A stretch of DNA of 13,319 bases from Propionibacteriaceae bacterium (lineage in GTDB: Bacteria > Actinomycetota > Actinomycetes > Propionibacteriales > Propionibacteriaceae). The stretch lies in the NCBI GenBank assembly GCA_003153855.1, contig PMBM01000147.1, positions 1 to 13,319 of the forward strand. The letters run 5' to 3'. This document shows, piece after piece, positions 1 to 6,811 of this stretch. Both the position numbers and the translations under genes were made by a program. Within the stretch, counting starts at the first letter, position 1; the number at the start of each line of letters is the position of its first letter. The notes beneath the pieces were generated by a model. It was not told where the DNA came from. It searched no databases and was given only the letters and a program-made list of their open reading frames with translations.

Positions 1-606
1 CTCGGCGCGTCGGCCCTCATGCAGGGACTGGGCGACGGGTACTTCGTACTGCCGAACACGATCAACGACTACCTCGCCGCGGCTCCGTTCCCGAAGGTCG
101 ACGCCACGCACCCGGCAGCGGTCGAGGCACTGGAGTCGGTCAAGAGCCGGATCGACAAGCTGCTCAGCATCCACGGCAACCGCTCGGTCGACTCCTTCCA
201 CAAGGAGCTCGGCACGATCATGTGGGAGTACTGCGGCATGTACCGCACCGCTGAGGGCCTCCAGACCGCCATCGGCAAGATCCGGGCGCTCCGCGAGGAG
301 TTCTGGACCAACGTGCACGTGACCGGCATCAACGAAGACTTCAACCAGGCCCTCGAGCGTGCCGGCCGGGTCGCCGACTTCCTCGAGCTCGGTGAGCTGA
401 TGTGCATCGACGCCTTGCACCGCCGTGAGTCCTGCGGCGGCCACTTCCGTGCCGAGAGCCAGACGGAGGACGGAGAAGCACTGCGCCACGATGACGAGTT
501 CGCCTATGTGGCCGCGTGGGAGTACGGAGCTGATGCCGGCCCCGTACTGCACAAGGAACCTCTTGTGTACAAGTTCATCGAGCTGAAGCAGCGGAGCTAC
601 AAGTGA
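1..606 (+). CDS. sdhA: Succinate dehydrogenase / fumarate reductase flavoprotein subunit, C-terminal part
   Basis: This is the last 201 residues of the FAD-carrying catalytic subunit of succinate dehydrogenase, which oxidises succinate to fumarate at the inner face of the membrane and passes electrons to SdhB. The reading frame is open from base 1, so the gene starts upstream of the window. What remains is the helical C-terminal domain: the MWEYCGMYR stretch, the [18 protein letters not shown] segment containing the conserved HRRES substrate-site motif, and the typical ending with HKEPL and a final QRSYK. These signatures match the SdhCAB type found in actinobacteria and Bacteroidetes, which has one cytochrome b subunit and probably uses menaquinone. 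The FAD-binding Rossmann part and the flavinylated histidine lie outside the window. The stop TGA (604-606) overlaps the GTG start of sdhB, as expected for subunits made in equal amounts. Identification is firm; whether the complex runs mainly as dehydrogenase or fumarate reductase cannot be told from sequence. Confidence 0.95.
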   Translation, partial: LGASALMQGLGDGYFVLPNTINDYLAAAPFPKVDATHPAAVEALESVKSRIDKLLSIHGNRSVDSFHKELGTIMWEYCGMYRTAEGLQTAIGKIRALREEFWTNVHVTGINEDFNQALERAGRVADFLELGELMCIDALHRRESCGGHFRAESQTEDGEALRHDDEFAYVAAWEYGADAGPVLHKEPLVYKFIELKQRSYK

Positions 607-1364
607 AGATCACACTCAACATCTGGCGGCAGGCGAACGCAAAGGCCGAGGGCCGCCTCGAGCGGTACCAGCTGGACGGTGTCTCCGAGGACATGAGCTT
701 CCTCGAGACGCTGGACTTGCTGAACGAGCAGCTCACGACCGAGGACAAAGAGCCGGTCGCCTTCGACCACGACTGTCGCGAGGGCATCTGCGGGATGTGC
801 GGCGTCGTCATCAACGGTGCTCCGCACGGTCGGTACAGCTCGTCCGTCCCGACGACAACGTGCCAGCTGCACATGCGGAGCTTCGCCGACGGTGCGGTGA
901 TCACCGTCGAGCCGTGGCGCGCCGGTGGCTTCCCGCTCATCAAGGACCTCGTGGTCGACCGGTCGGCGTTCGACCGGATCATCCAGGCCGGTGGCTTCAT
1001 CAGCGTGAACACCGGTGCGGCTCCTGAGGCGCACTCCGTGCCGGCGCCGAAGATGGAGTCGGACAGGGCGTTCGACAACGCCGCGTGCATCGGGTGCGGC
1101 GCCTGCGTTGCGGCGTGCCCGAACGGCTCGGCGATGCTGTTCACCGCAGCCAAGATCACGCATCTCGCGATGCTTCCGCAGGGTCAGCCTGAGCGGTACA
1201 GCAGAGTCAAGAGCATGATCGCCCAGCACGACCACGAAGGCTTCGGCGGCTGCACGAACATCGGTGAGTGCGCCTCCGTCTGCCCCAAGCAGATCCCGCT
1301 CGAGTCCATCGCCCAGCTCAACCGCGACCTCATGAAGTCGCTGTTCCGCCGCGAAGGCAAGTAG
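603..1364 (+). CDS. sdhB: Succinate dehydrogenase / fumarate reductase iron-sulfur subunit
   Basis: This 253-residue subunit carries electrons from the SdhA flavin through three iron-sulfur clusters to the quinone site in the membrane subunit. The plant-type ferredoxin domain occupies about residues 1-105, with [2Fe-2S] ligands C58, C63 and C66 in CREGICGMC and C87 in TTTCQLH. The C-terminal helical domain has [13 protein letters not shown], giving C162, C165 and C168, with C227 completing the [4Fe-4S] site. C172, C217 and C223 bind the [3Fe-4S] cluster (assignment by analogy with E. coli SdhB). All eleven expected cysteines are present. I chose the GTG at 603 because it overlaps the sdhA stop as GTGA, has a GGAG Shine-Dalgarno at 593-596 and gives the N-terminus [10 protein letters not shown] typical of this SdhB class. 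It is the last gene of the sdh operon: a hairpin follows and the next gene is unrelated. Confidence 0.96.
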   Translation: MKITLNIWRQANAKAEGRLERYQLDGVSEDMSFLETLDLLNEQLTTEDKEPVAFDHDCREGICGMCGVVINGAPHGRYSSSVPTTTCQLHMRSFADGAVITVEPWRAGGFPLIKDLVVDRSAFDRIIQAGGFISVNTGAAPEAHSVPAPKMESDRAFDNAACIGCGACVAACPNGSAMLFTAAKITHLAMLPQGQPERYSRVKSMIAQHDHEGFGGCTNIGECASVCPKQIPLESIAQLNRDLMKSLFRREGK

Positions 1365-1382
1365 CACCTGGACGCCCGTCCG

Positions 1383-1423
1383 CCACGGGCCCCTTCGATT
1401 CGTCCGAACCGAAGGGCCTGTGG
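1383..1423 (+). terminator. Terminator-like hairpin after sdhB
   Basis: CCACGGGCCCCTTCG (1383-1397) pairs with CGAAGGGCCTGTGG (1410-1423), giving about 14 base pairs with one bulged C and one G-U pair around a 12-nt loop. It lies 18 bp after the sdhB stop, where a terminator would be expected. There is no proper U tract behind it (CAGACTTGGG follows), which is common in high-GC actinobacteria but weakens the call. The 3' arm overlaps the repeat element at 1418-1427, so the hairpin may instead belong to a conditional rplS leader. Confidence 0.5.
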
Positions 1424-1517
1424 CAGACTTGGGCGCTGTTGTCCCGGGTACCGCGGCCACCTGCCACAGGGGGATCGTCCGCGTCCGGGAATTATCCACT
1501 TCGGTGACCTGTGGCAC
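1418..1517 (+). promoter_or_regulatory. Triple-repeat leader upstream of rplS, possible alternative RNA structures
   Basis: The 10-mer CCTGTGGCAG (1418-1427) has a perfect inverted copy CTGCCACAGG at 1461-1470, and a further direct copy CCTGTGGCA at 1508-1516. The middle copy can pair with either outer copy but not both. The first copy is also the 3' arm of the hairpin at 1383-1423. Thus a 1418:1461 helix excludes both the terminator-like hairpin and the 1462:1508 helix, whereas those last two are compatible. The 1462:1508 helix ends about 6 nt before the rplS Shine-Dalgarno GAGGAAA (1523-1529). The repeats are directly seen; a switching leader that controls L19 synthesis is inference. No convincing -35/-10 promoter was recognised in this gap. 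Confidence 0.4.
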
Positions 1518-1537
1518 CAGGCGAGGAAACCAATTCC

Positions 1538-1888
1538 ATGAGCGACGTCATCAAGTCCCTTGATGCCCAGTCACTGCGCGACGACATCCCTGACTTCCGT
1601 CCGGGTGACACCGTCCGCGTCCACGTGAAGGTCGTCGAAGGCAACCGCTCTCGCGTCCAGGTCTTCACCGGCCCCGTGATCTCCCGCACCGGCGGAGGTC
1701 TCCAGGAGGCCTTCACCGTCCGCAAGGTCAGCTTCGGCGTCGGCGTCGAGCGCACCTTCCCGCTGCACTCCCCGATCATCGACAAGATCGAGATCGAGCG
1801 TCGTGGCGATGTACGCCGGGCCAAGCTCTACTACCTCCGCAACCTTCGCGGCAAGAAGGCGAAGATCAAGGAGAAGCGCGAGTACTGA
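1538..1888 (+). CDS. rplS: 50S ribosomal protein L19
   Basis: This 116-residue protein is L19, a structural component of the large ribosomal subunit located at the interface with the 30S subunit. The sequence has the family's features: [11 protein letters not shown] near residues 22-32, the R-V-Q-V-F-x-G-x-V-I strand near 39-48, the signature [13 protein letters not shown] at 67-79, and the basic tail [21 protein letters not shown]. The length is normal for L19. I chose ATG 1538 over an upstream GTG (1511) in the same frame because it has the Shine-Dalgarno GAGGAAA eight bases upstream and gives the usual N-terminus. In most actinobacteria rplS follows rpsP-rimM-trmD; here its upstream neighbour is sdhB, so that junction is broken. 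lepB follows after 22 bp and is probably co-transcribed. Confidence 0.97.
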   Translation: MSDVIKSLDAQSLRDDIPDFRPGDTVRVHVKVVEGNRSRVQVFTGPVISRTGGGLQEAFTVRKVSFGVGVERTFPLHSPIIDKIEIERRGDVRRAKLYYLRNLRGKKAKIKEKREY

Positions 1889-1910
1889 CGGTTCCGGAGC
1901 TTCAGCAGAA

Positions 1911-2693
1911 GTGGGAACCGCTCCGCGGCGTCGTGACGAGAGCTCCTCGGACGAGCGCCAGACACCGAACCTGGGCCGCCGGATCGCCGGCGGCGTCCGG
2001 GAGTTCGTCATCATCGTGGTGGTGGCGCTTGTCGTCGCGACCCTGCTGAAGACCTTCGTCGCGCAGATGTTCGTGATCCCGTCCGAGTCGATGGAGAAGA
2101 CCCTCGAGGTCAACGACCGGGTCGTGGCCGTGAAGATGGTCCACTACCAGCGGGGCGACATCATCGTCTTCGAGGACGATCTCGGCTGGCTGCCCGCGGC
2201 ACCTCCGGACAGCCCGCTGCAGAAGTTCCTCGAGTTCGTCGGAGTGCTCCCCGCCAGCGGCAACCAGTACCTCGTGAAGCGTCTCATCGGTCTCCCCGGA
2301 GACCATGTGGTGTGCTGCTCGACTGCTGGACGCATCACCGTGAACGGTGTCGAGCTCGACGAGGCCTCGTACCTCTACCCGAACGCCGACGGCACGACGG
2401 TGAAGCCGTCCGAGGCGGCGTTCGACGTGGTCGTACCTGCAGGACGCATGTTCGTCATGGGCGACCACCGCAACAAGAGCGCCGACAGCCGCTACCACCT
2501 GTGCGACACGTGGGAAGGCACGAAGGGGCTGGCGGCATTCCCGACGCTCGCGTCGATCCAGGGACCCGTACGCGCGAACGCCTATCCGTTCGACCGATGG
2601 CGTACGTTCTCGATCCCCAACACTTTCACCAGCGTTCCCGCGGCGACCGCCGCGCCCCCTGCCATGCCGCAGATCAACGCGGCGAACTGCTGA
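1911..2693 (+). CDS. lepB: Signal peptidase I
   Basis: This 260-residue membrane serine protease (peptidase family S26) cleaves signal peptides from exported proteins on the outer face of the cytoplasmic membrane. A short charged N-terminus is followed by one hydrophobic anchor at about residues 32-46. The catalytic boxes are clear: IPSESMEKTL with the nucleophile S60, YLVKRLIGLPGD with the general base K123, and MGDHRNKSADSR (183-194), the box E region. A segment at about 95-118 is a lineage-specific loop. The C-terminus ends in an Ala/Pro-rich tail with no second membrane span. The frame stays open upstream into rplS (ATG 1803), but a start there would overlap L19 by 86 bp and add a low-complexity basic leader. 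GTG 1911 is the first start after the rplS stop, with GGAG at 1896-1899, so I prefer it. The start is less certain than the gene. Confidence 0.93.
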   Translation: MGTAPRRRDESSSDERQTPNLGRRIAGGVREFVIIVVVALVVATLLKTFVAQMFVIPSESMEKTLEVNDRVVAVKMVHYQRGDIIVFEDDLGWLPAAPPDSPLQKFLEFVGVLPASGNQYLVKRLIGLPGDHVVCCSTAGRITVNGVELDEASYLYPNADGTTVKPSEAAFDVVVPAGRMFVMGDHRNKSADSRYHLCDTWEGTKGLAAFPTLASIQGPVRANAYPFDRWRTFSIPNTFTSVPAATAAPPAMPQINAANC

Positions 2694-2697
2694 GACC

Positions 2698-3345
2698 ATG
2701 GCTGTGGTCGTACGGTCCGGAGGCGGCCTGTACGCCTATGAGCGGGCGCTTGCCCGCGCTGGGCTGACGCCTGTCGCGGGTGCCGACGAAGCCGGCCGAG
2801 GGGCCTGTGCAGGGCCTCTGGTGGCCGCCGCCACGATCCTGTCCGAGCGGAAGACCCACCAGATCACCGGGCTGCGCGACTCCAAGCTCCTGACCGAGCG
2901 TGCGCGCGAGGAGCTGTACGAGGAGATCCTCGCCAAGGCCGTCGCCGTGGCGTGGGTCGCGGTGAGTCCCGCGGAGTGCGATGCGCTCGGGATGCACGTC
3001 GCCGACATCACCGCCTTGCGCAGGGCCGTCCTGCGGCTCAGCACGCCACCCGCGTTCGTCATCACCGACGGCTTCCCCGTAGACGGGCTGGGCGTGGGCG
3101 GTGTGGGCATGTGGAAGGGCGACCAGGTCGTCGCGTGCGTCGCTGCCGCGTCGATCATCGCGAAGGTGACGAGGGACCGGATCATGAAGGCGTACGAGGC
3201 CGACTACCCCGGGTACGAGTTCGCGGTCCACAAGGGCTACTGCACGCCGCTCCACCAGGACCGGCTCGACACCCTCGGACCGTGCGACATCCACCGGATG
3301 CGGTGGGACAACGTGAAGCGAGCGACTAGGCTGGACCAACCATGA
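2698..3345 (+). CDS. rnhB: Ribonuclease HII
   Basis: This 215-residue cytosolic endonuclease cuts the RNA strand of RNA/DNA hybrids and nicks at single ribonucleotides embedded in DNA, starting ribonucleotide excision repair. The active-site motif DEAGRG lies at 30-35 (D30, E31). The other acidic metal ligands are probably D124 in VITDG and D142 in WKGDQ. The family motif AASIIAKVTRD follows at 150-160, and the HKGYCTP segment near 199 is the usual conserved region (commonly HKGYGT). The length is typical. ATG 2698 begins 4 bp after the lepB stop with no strong Shine-Dalgarno, suggesting translational coupling to lepB. Its TGA overlaps the ATG of the next gene (ATGA at 3342-3345). The lepB-rnhB order is conserved in actinobacteria, including Mycobacterium. 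Confidence 0.96.
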   Translation: MAVVVRSGGGLYAYERALARAGLTPVAGADEAGRGACAGPLVAAATILSERKTHQITGLRDSKLLTERAREELYEEILAKAVAVAWVAVSPAECDALGMHVADITALRRAVLRLSTPPAFVITDGFPVDGLGVGGVGMWKGDQVVACVAAASIIAKVTRDRIMKAYEADYPGYEFAVHKGYCTPLHQDRLDTLGPCDIHRMRWDNVKRATRLDQP

Positions 3346-3653
3346 GCGCCGAAGACCTGGAGCAGTACGAGAGCGATCTGGAGCTGGCTCTCTACCGCGA
3401 GTACAAGGACGTTGTCGGCATCTTCACGTACGCCGTGGAGACGGAGCGCCGGTTCTACCTGTGCAACGCGGTCGACCTCAAGGTGCGCACCGAGGGCGGT
3501 GACGTCTACTACGAGGTCTCCATGGGCGATGCGTGGGTCTGGGACATGTACCGGCCGGCCCGTTTCGTGAAGTCCGCGAAGGTGTTGACGTTCCGCGACG
3601 TGTCCATCGAGGAGATCGCCCACTCCGAGCTCCAGGTGCCCGACACCAAGTGA
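3342..3653 (+). CDS. DUF2469 family protein of unknown function
   Basis: This 103-residue acidic protein belongs to DUF2469, a small family seen mainly in actinobacteria and almost always found beside rnhB (Rv2901c in M. tuberculosis is the counterpart I recall). It begins MSAEDLEQYE and is rich in Glu, Asp, Tyr and Phe. The middle has YREYKDVVGIFTYAVETERRF and the end has a VWDMYRPARFVKSAKVLTF segment, both characteristic. I see no signal peptide, membrane span, cysteine pair or catalytic motif; it is probably a small cytosolic protein. It starts inside the rnhB stop (ATGA), so it is translated together with RNase HII. Functional coupling to RNase HII or signal peptidase is suggested only by this conserved neighbourhood. 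Confidence 0.92.
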   Translation: MSAEDLEQYESDLELALYREYKDVVGIFTYAVETERRFYLCNAVDLKVRTEGGDVYYEVSMGDAWVWDMYRPARFVKSAKVLTFRDVSIEEIAHSELQVPDTK

Positions 3654-3662
3654 GCGGTACGG

Positions 3663-3696
3663 CTGTGGACGGCCGTTCCGGGGTCGTTGTCCACAG
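3663..3696. promoter_or_regulatory. Inverted repeat with DnaA-box-like arms
   Basis: CTGTGGAC (3663-3670) and GTCCACAG (3689-3696) form a perfect 8-bp inverted repeat with an 18-bp spacer in the 104-bp gap between the DUF2469 gene and yraN. The right arm lies in TTGTCCACA (3687-3695), which equals the DnaA-box form preferred in several high-GC actinobacteria. The left arm read on the other strand is CCGTCCACA, matching 7 of 9 positions. The repeat could be a DnaA binding pair, an operator for yraN-yifB-dprA, or a weak terminator hairpin for the rnhB group, though no U tract follows. Sequence match is direct; function is inference. Confidence 0.35.
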
Positions 3697-3757
3697 TCCT
3701 GGACGTCACTGACGAATCTTGTCCTGCCGCGCCCATTGTCATGGGTGGAGGTGGCTG

Positions 3758-4135
3758 ATGGATCAGCGACGTACGACCGGGGCGCAGGGCGAGCAGATCG
3801 CCGCGGCGCATCTCGAGGGTCTCGGGTGGACGGTCATCGACCGCAACTGGCGGTCCGGCCGTCTCGGTGAGCTCGACGTCGTCGCCCTCCAGCCGGGTCC
3901 GGGACGCCTCGGCACCCTCGTGTTCTGCGAGGTGAAGACGAGACGAGGACTGGGGTACGGAGACCCGCTAGAAGCCATCACGCACAAGAAGCTGGCACGC
4001 TTGCAGGCTTTGGCCGGTCAGTGGCTGGCCGCACACGAGGTGCGGTGCGACCGGGTGCGGGTCGATGCCATCGGCGTCCTGCTTGCGCGTGGTTCGGCTC
4101 CCGTGATCACCCATCTGCAGGGCGTGACGTCGTGA
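3758..4135 (+). CDS. yraN: YraN family (UPF0102) endonuclease-fold protein
   Basis: This 125-residue protein belongs to UPF0102/YraN, small proteins with a restriction-endonuclease-like (Holliday junction resolvase-like) fold whose cellular task is not well defined. Visible motifs are GAQGEQIAAAHL (E12 in the first helix), WRSGRLGELDVVA with E38 and D40, and VFCEVKTR with E58 and K60. These form the D-ExK metal-binding pattern of the fold. ATG 3758 is preferred over an upstream start at 3719 because GGAGGTG (3747-3753) sits at correct distance and the protein then begins MDQRRTTGAQGE, as in relatives. Its stop overlaps the GTG of yifB. In many actinobacteria yraN-yifB-dprA form a unit, consistent with a DNA-processing role. 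Nuclease activity is inferred from the fold and has not been shown here. Confidence 0.92.
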   Translation: MDQRRTTGAQGEQIAAAHLEGLGWTVIDRNWRSGRLGELDVVALQPGPGRLGTLVFCEVKTRRGLGYGDPLEAITHKKLARLQALAGQWLAAHEVRCDRVRVDAIGVLLARGSAPVITHLQGVTS

Positions 4136-5661
4136 CGGTCGGCAGGGCGAGGTCGGTCGCCTTGATAGGACTGGCCGGCACGGTCATCGAGATCGAGGCG
4201 GCGCTCGGCGGTGGCCTGCCGCGGACGATCCTCGTCGGCCTGCCTGACACGTCGCTCAGCGAGGCGAGGGAGCGTTGTAAGGCTGCGGTGTCCAACTCGG
4301 GCCTCCCGTGGCCCGATCGGCTGGTCACCGTGAACCTCACACCGGCCACGCTGCCCAAGACCGGGTCCCATTACGACCTCGGCATCACGGCCGCCGTCCT
4401 CGCCACCCAGCCAGGCGTGATTCAGACCGAGCTGCTGGACGAGACCGTCCTGCTGGGCGAGCTCGGCCTTGATGGACGGGTGCGTCGGTGTCGCGGAGTG
4501 CTGCCCGCGCTGCTCACGGCCGCGGCTGCGGGGTACACGAGAGCCATCGTGCCGGCGGAACAAGTCGGTGAGGCGAGGCTCGTCGAAGGGCTGTCGATCT
4601 GGGGTGTGGGTGATCTCACGGAGCTCGTGGCGGTGCTCCGCGGAGAACCGGTCATCGAGTCGTCCGTGCAGGCGCCGAACCCACCGTCGACCGCCGACCA
4701 TCCCGACCTTCGCGACGTGGTCGGCCAGGCAGAGGCCCGATGGGTGCTCGAAGTGGCGGCGGCGGGTCGCCATCACCTCTTCCTTCACGGCCCACCTGGC
4801 ACCGGCAAGACCATGCTCGCCGAGCGACTGCCGTCCATCCTCCCCGACCTCAGCCCCTCGGAGGCGCTCGAGGTCACAGCGATCCACTCACTGGCCGGCG
4901 GCAACGTCGGCGGTGAGCTGATCCGGCGGCCACCGTACGCAGCGCCGCATCACACGGCGTCCATGGTCTCCCTCGTCGGCGGCGGGCCGAAGGCGAGTCA
5001 GCCCGGATCCTTCTCGTTGTGCCACGACGGAGTGCTCTTCCTGGACGAGGCTGCCGAGTTCCCGCCGAGCCTGATCGAGTCGCTGCGCACCCCGATGGAG
5101 GCCGGTGCGATCCACATCGGGCGCTCGGGCGCTCAGGTGCGTTACCCCGCGCGGTTCCAGCTCGTCCTGGCTGCGAACCCCTGCCCCTGCGGCAACTACG
5201 GAGCCCCCGCGCGTGAGTGCTCCTGTCGCCCCGATGCCGTACGGAGGTACCAGTCGCGAATCTCCGGACCGGTGCTCGACCGGATCGATTTGCACCATCA
5301 GGTGCGGCCACTGACCAGGTCGTTGCTCAAGGACCAGCCGCCTGGCGAGGCGTCGGCAGACGTGGCGCAACGGGTGGCGGAGGCGCGCGAGCGCCAGGCC
5401 CGGCGCCTTGCGGGCACGCGGTGGCGGACGAACGGGGAGGTCAGCGGGCCGTGGCTCCGACGGCAGCTTCCGCTGCCAGATGGACTGGGTGTGGTCGACG
5501 TCGCGGTGCGCCAGGGACGGCTCTCGGCCCGGGGCGTGGACAAGGTGTTGAGACTCAGCTGGACACTTGCCGACCTGGCAGGGGCGGACAAGCCCACCGC
5601 GTCACACGTCCGTACAGCCCTGGCCATGCGGCGGGGCGAGGAGCTGGGGGCAGTGGCATGA
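4132..5661 (+). CDS. yifB: YifB family Mg-chelatase-like AAA+ ATPase
   Basis: This 509-residue cytosolic protein is of the YifB/ComM type: an N-terminal ChlI-like domain (about 1-170), an AAA+ Mg-chelatase domain and a C-terminal helical domain. Walker A is GPPGTGKT at 220-227, Walker B is VLFLDEAAEF with D305 and E306, and the family-specific NPCPCGNYG begins at 349. Four cysteines (351, 353, 363, 365) form a CxC-x9-CxC cluster that may bind zinc. The segment RYQSRISGPVLDRIDLH holds the arginine-finger and sensor region. The ComM relative is a hexameric branch-migration helicase that helps integrate incoming DNA during natural transformation, which fits the adjacent dprA. GTG 4132 overlaps the yraN stop and yields MTVGRARSVALIG, the usual N-terminus; starts further upstream would lie deep inside yraN. 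It ends in an ATGA overlap with dprA. Confidence 0.95.
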   Translation: MTVGRARSVALIGLAGTVIEIEAALGGGLPRTILVGLPDTSLSEARERCKAAVSNSGLPWPDRLVTVNLTPATLPKTGSHYDLGITAAVLATQPGVIQTELLDETVLLGELGLDGRVRRCRGVLPALLTAAAAGYTRAIVPAEQVGEARLVEGLSIWGVGDLTELVAVLRGEPVIESSVQAPNPPSTADHPDLRDVVGQAEARWVLEVAAAGRHHLFLHGPPGTGKTMLAERLPSILPDLSPSEALEVTAIHSLAGGNVGGELIRRPPYAAPHHTASMVSLVGGGPKASQPGSFSLCHDGVLFLDEAAEFPPSLIESLRTPMEAGAIHIGRSGAQVRYPARFQLVLAANPCPCGNYGAPARECSCRPDAVRRYQSRISGPVLDRIDLHHQVRPLTRSLLKDQPPGEASADVAQRVAEARERQARRLAGTRWRTNGEVSGPWLRRQLPLPDGLGVVDVAVRQGRLSARGVDKVLRLSWTLADLAGADKPTASHVRTALAMRRGEELGAVA

Positions 5662-6773
5662 GCGACCTGTACGGGCGGGCCGTGATGGGGCTTGCCTGCG
5701 TGCTCGAGCCCGGTCAGGAGAGATGGCACGTCGCGTTCGACCGTGAGGGTGCCGAGGGTCTGTGGGAACGGCTAATTCACGAGCAGTCGGCGATAGGGGA
5801 TCGCGCCCGGGCGCTCGACCTCGGGGAAGTGGAACGGGAGACTGCCTTGCGCGGGCTCCGGTTCGTGCACCGAGGTTCGGGGGAGTGGCTACCGGGCCTG
5901 GACGATCTGGGGTCCACCGGACCCGTGAGCGGCATCGAGGGAGGCAGGCCTCTCGGGCTGTGGGCCGGAGGCCCGATGGCGTTATCCGAGCTCGGAGCGT
6001 CCGGCATCGCGATTGTGGGCGCCCGCGCGTCGACGCCGTACGGAGACACCGTGGCGTCGGAGCTCGCCTCCGAGCTCGCCGAGGCCGGGACCGTGGTCGT
6101 CTCCGGCGGCGCCGTGGGGATAGACGCCGCGGCTCACCGGGGTGCGCTGGCATCCGAGGGTGCGACGGTTGCTGTCATGGCGTGCGGGCTCGACCAGCTG
6201 TACCCACGGTGCAACGACGCGCTCCTGCGGAGGATCCGGGCCGACCAGCTCGTGGTCAGCGAGTACCCGCCCGGCCATACGCCCACCAAGTTCCGCTTCC
6301 TCACCCGCAACAGGCTCATCGCCGCGCTGTCCGCGGCCACCGTCATCGTGGAGGCGGCGGCGCGCAGCGGGGCGAAGAACACCGTGGGCTGGGCACAGGC
6401 CCTGGGACGGCCGGTGCTGGCCGTACCCGGCCCGGTGACCTCGGCGCTGTCCCTGACGCCTCATCGCCTGATCCGGGACGCACAGGCAGCCCTGGTCACG
6501 AACGCCCACGACGTGCTCGTCGAGCTCGGGCCGCTGGGAGTGCTGCAACCACCCCTCCTGGACCCGGAGACGCGCCTGACCGACGACCTCGACCCAGGCG
6601 AGCTGAGGGTGCGCGAGGCGTTCCCCGCTCGTCGCGCCATCTCTGTGGACGAGCTGGGCTTGCTGGTCGGGATCCGGGTGGGGGAGTGTCTCGCGGTGCT
6701 GGGTTCCCTCGCTGCCCGCGGACACGTCGAAGCGCTCGGTGACGGCACCTGGCGCTTGGTCAGGAAACGATGA
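5658..6773 (+). CDS. dprA: DNA processing protein DprA
   Basis: DprA binds incoming single-stranded DNA, loads RecA and protects the strand during transformation; many actinobacteria keep it without known competence. This 371-residue copy has an N-terminal helical region (about 1-110), then a Rossmann-like domain with IVGARASTPYGD at 119-130, VSGGAVGIDAAAH at 148-160, PTKFRFLTRNRLIA and the VIVEAAARSGAKNT stretch, and GRPVLAVPGPV. The last ~60 residues form a winged-helix (DprA_WH) domain beginning near GELRVREAF. The ATG at 5658 overlaps the yifB stop (ATGA), with GGGGG at 5646-5650 as a possible ribosome binding site. The same frame stays open back to 5217 but that part lies inside yifB and resembles no DprA, so I leave it out. 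The gene ends 15 bp from the convergent M48 gene. Length and domain order are normal. Confidence 0.95.
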   Translation: MSDLYGRAVMGLACVLEPGQERWHVAFDREGAEGLWERLIHEQSAIGDRARALDLGEVERETALRGLRFVHRGSGEWLPGLDDLGSTGPVSGIEGGRPLGLWAGGPMALSELGASGIAIVGARASTPYGDTVASELASELAEAGTVVVSGGAVGIDAAAHRGALASEGATVAVMACGLDQLYPRCNDALLRRIRADQLVVSEYPPGHTPTKFRFLTRNRLIAALSAATVIVEAAARSGAKNTVGWAQALGRPVLAVPGPVTSALSLTPHRLIRDAQAALVTNAHDVLVELGPLGVLQPPLLDPETRLTDDLDPGELRVREAFPARRAISVDELGLLVGIRVGECLAVLGSLAARGHVEALGDGTWRLVRKR

Positions 6774-6778
6774 CAACA

Positions 6779-6811
6779 GGCCGGCGGGTCACCAGGAAGG
6801 AGTCGCCGGTC
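6779..6811. terminator. Weak hairpin between convergent dprA and M48 gene
   Basis: GGCCGGCG (6779-6786) can pair with CGCCGGTC (6804-6811) through 8 bp including one G-U, with a 17-nt loop. It sits just after the dprA stop and overlaps the last codons of the M48 gene on the other strand. It might end both transcripts, but neither side has a U tract, and GC-rich pairing of this kind can arise by chance here. Confidence 0.25.

Noticed and set aside
597..1517. Minus-strand open frame of 306 codons opposite sdhB.
   Set aside because: It is a GC-skew shadow of sdhB: Arg/Val/Asp-rich translation without any family motif, while the + strand encodes all iron-sulfur cysteines.
1803..1910. Earlier lepB start inside rplS.
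   Set aside because: It would overlap rplS by 86 bp and add a Ser/Arg-rich leader. GTG 1911 lies just after the rplS stop, though the lepB start is not proven.
5217..5657. N-terminal extension of the dprA frame over the end of yifB.
   Set aside because: The extension reads through yifB in another frame, is Arg/Gly/Pro-rich and unlike DprA. ATG 5658 gives the normal protein.
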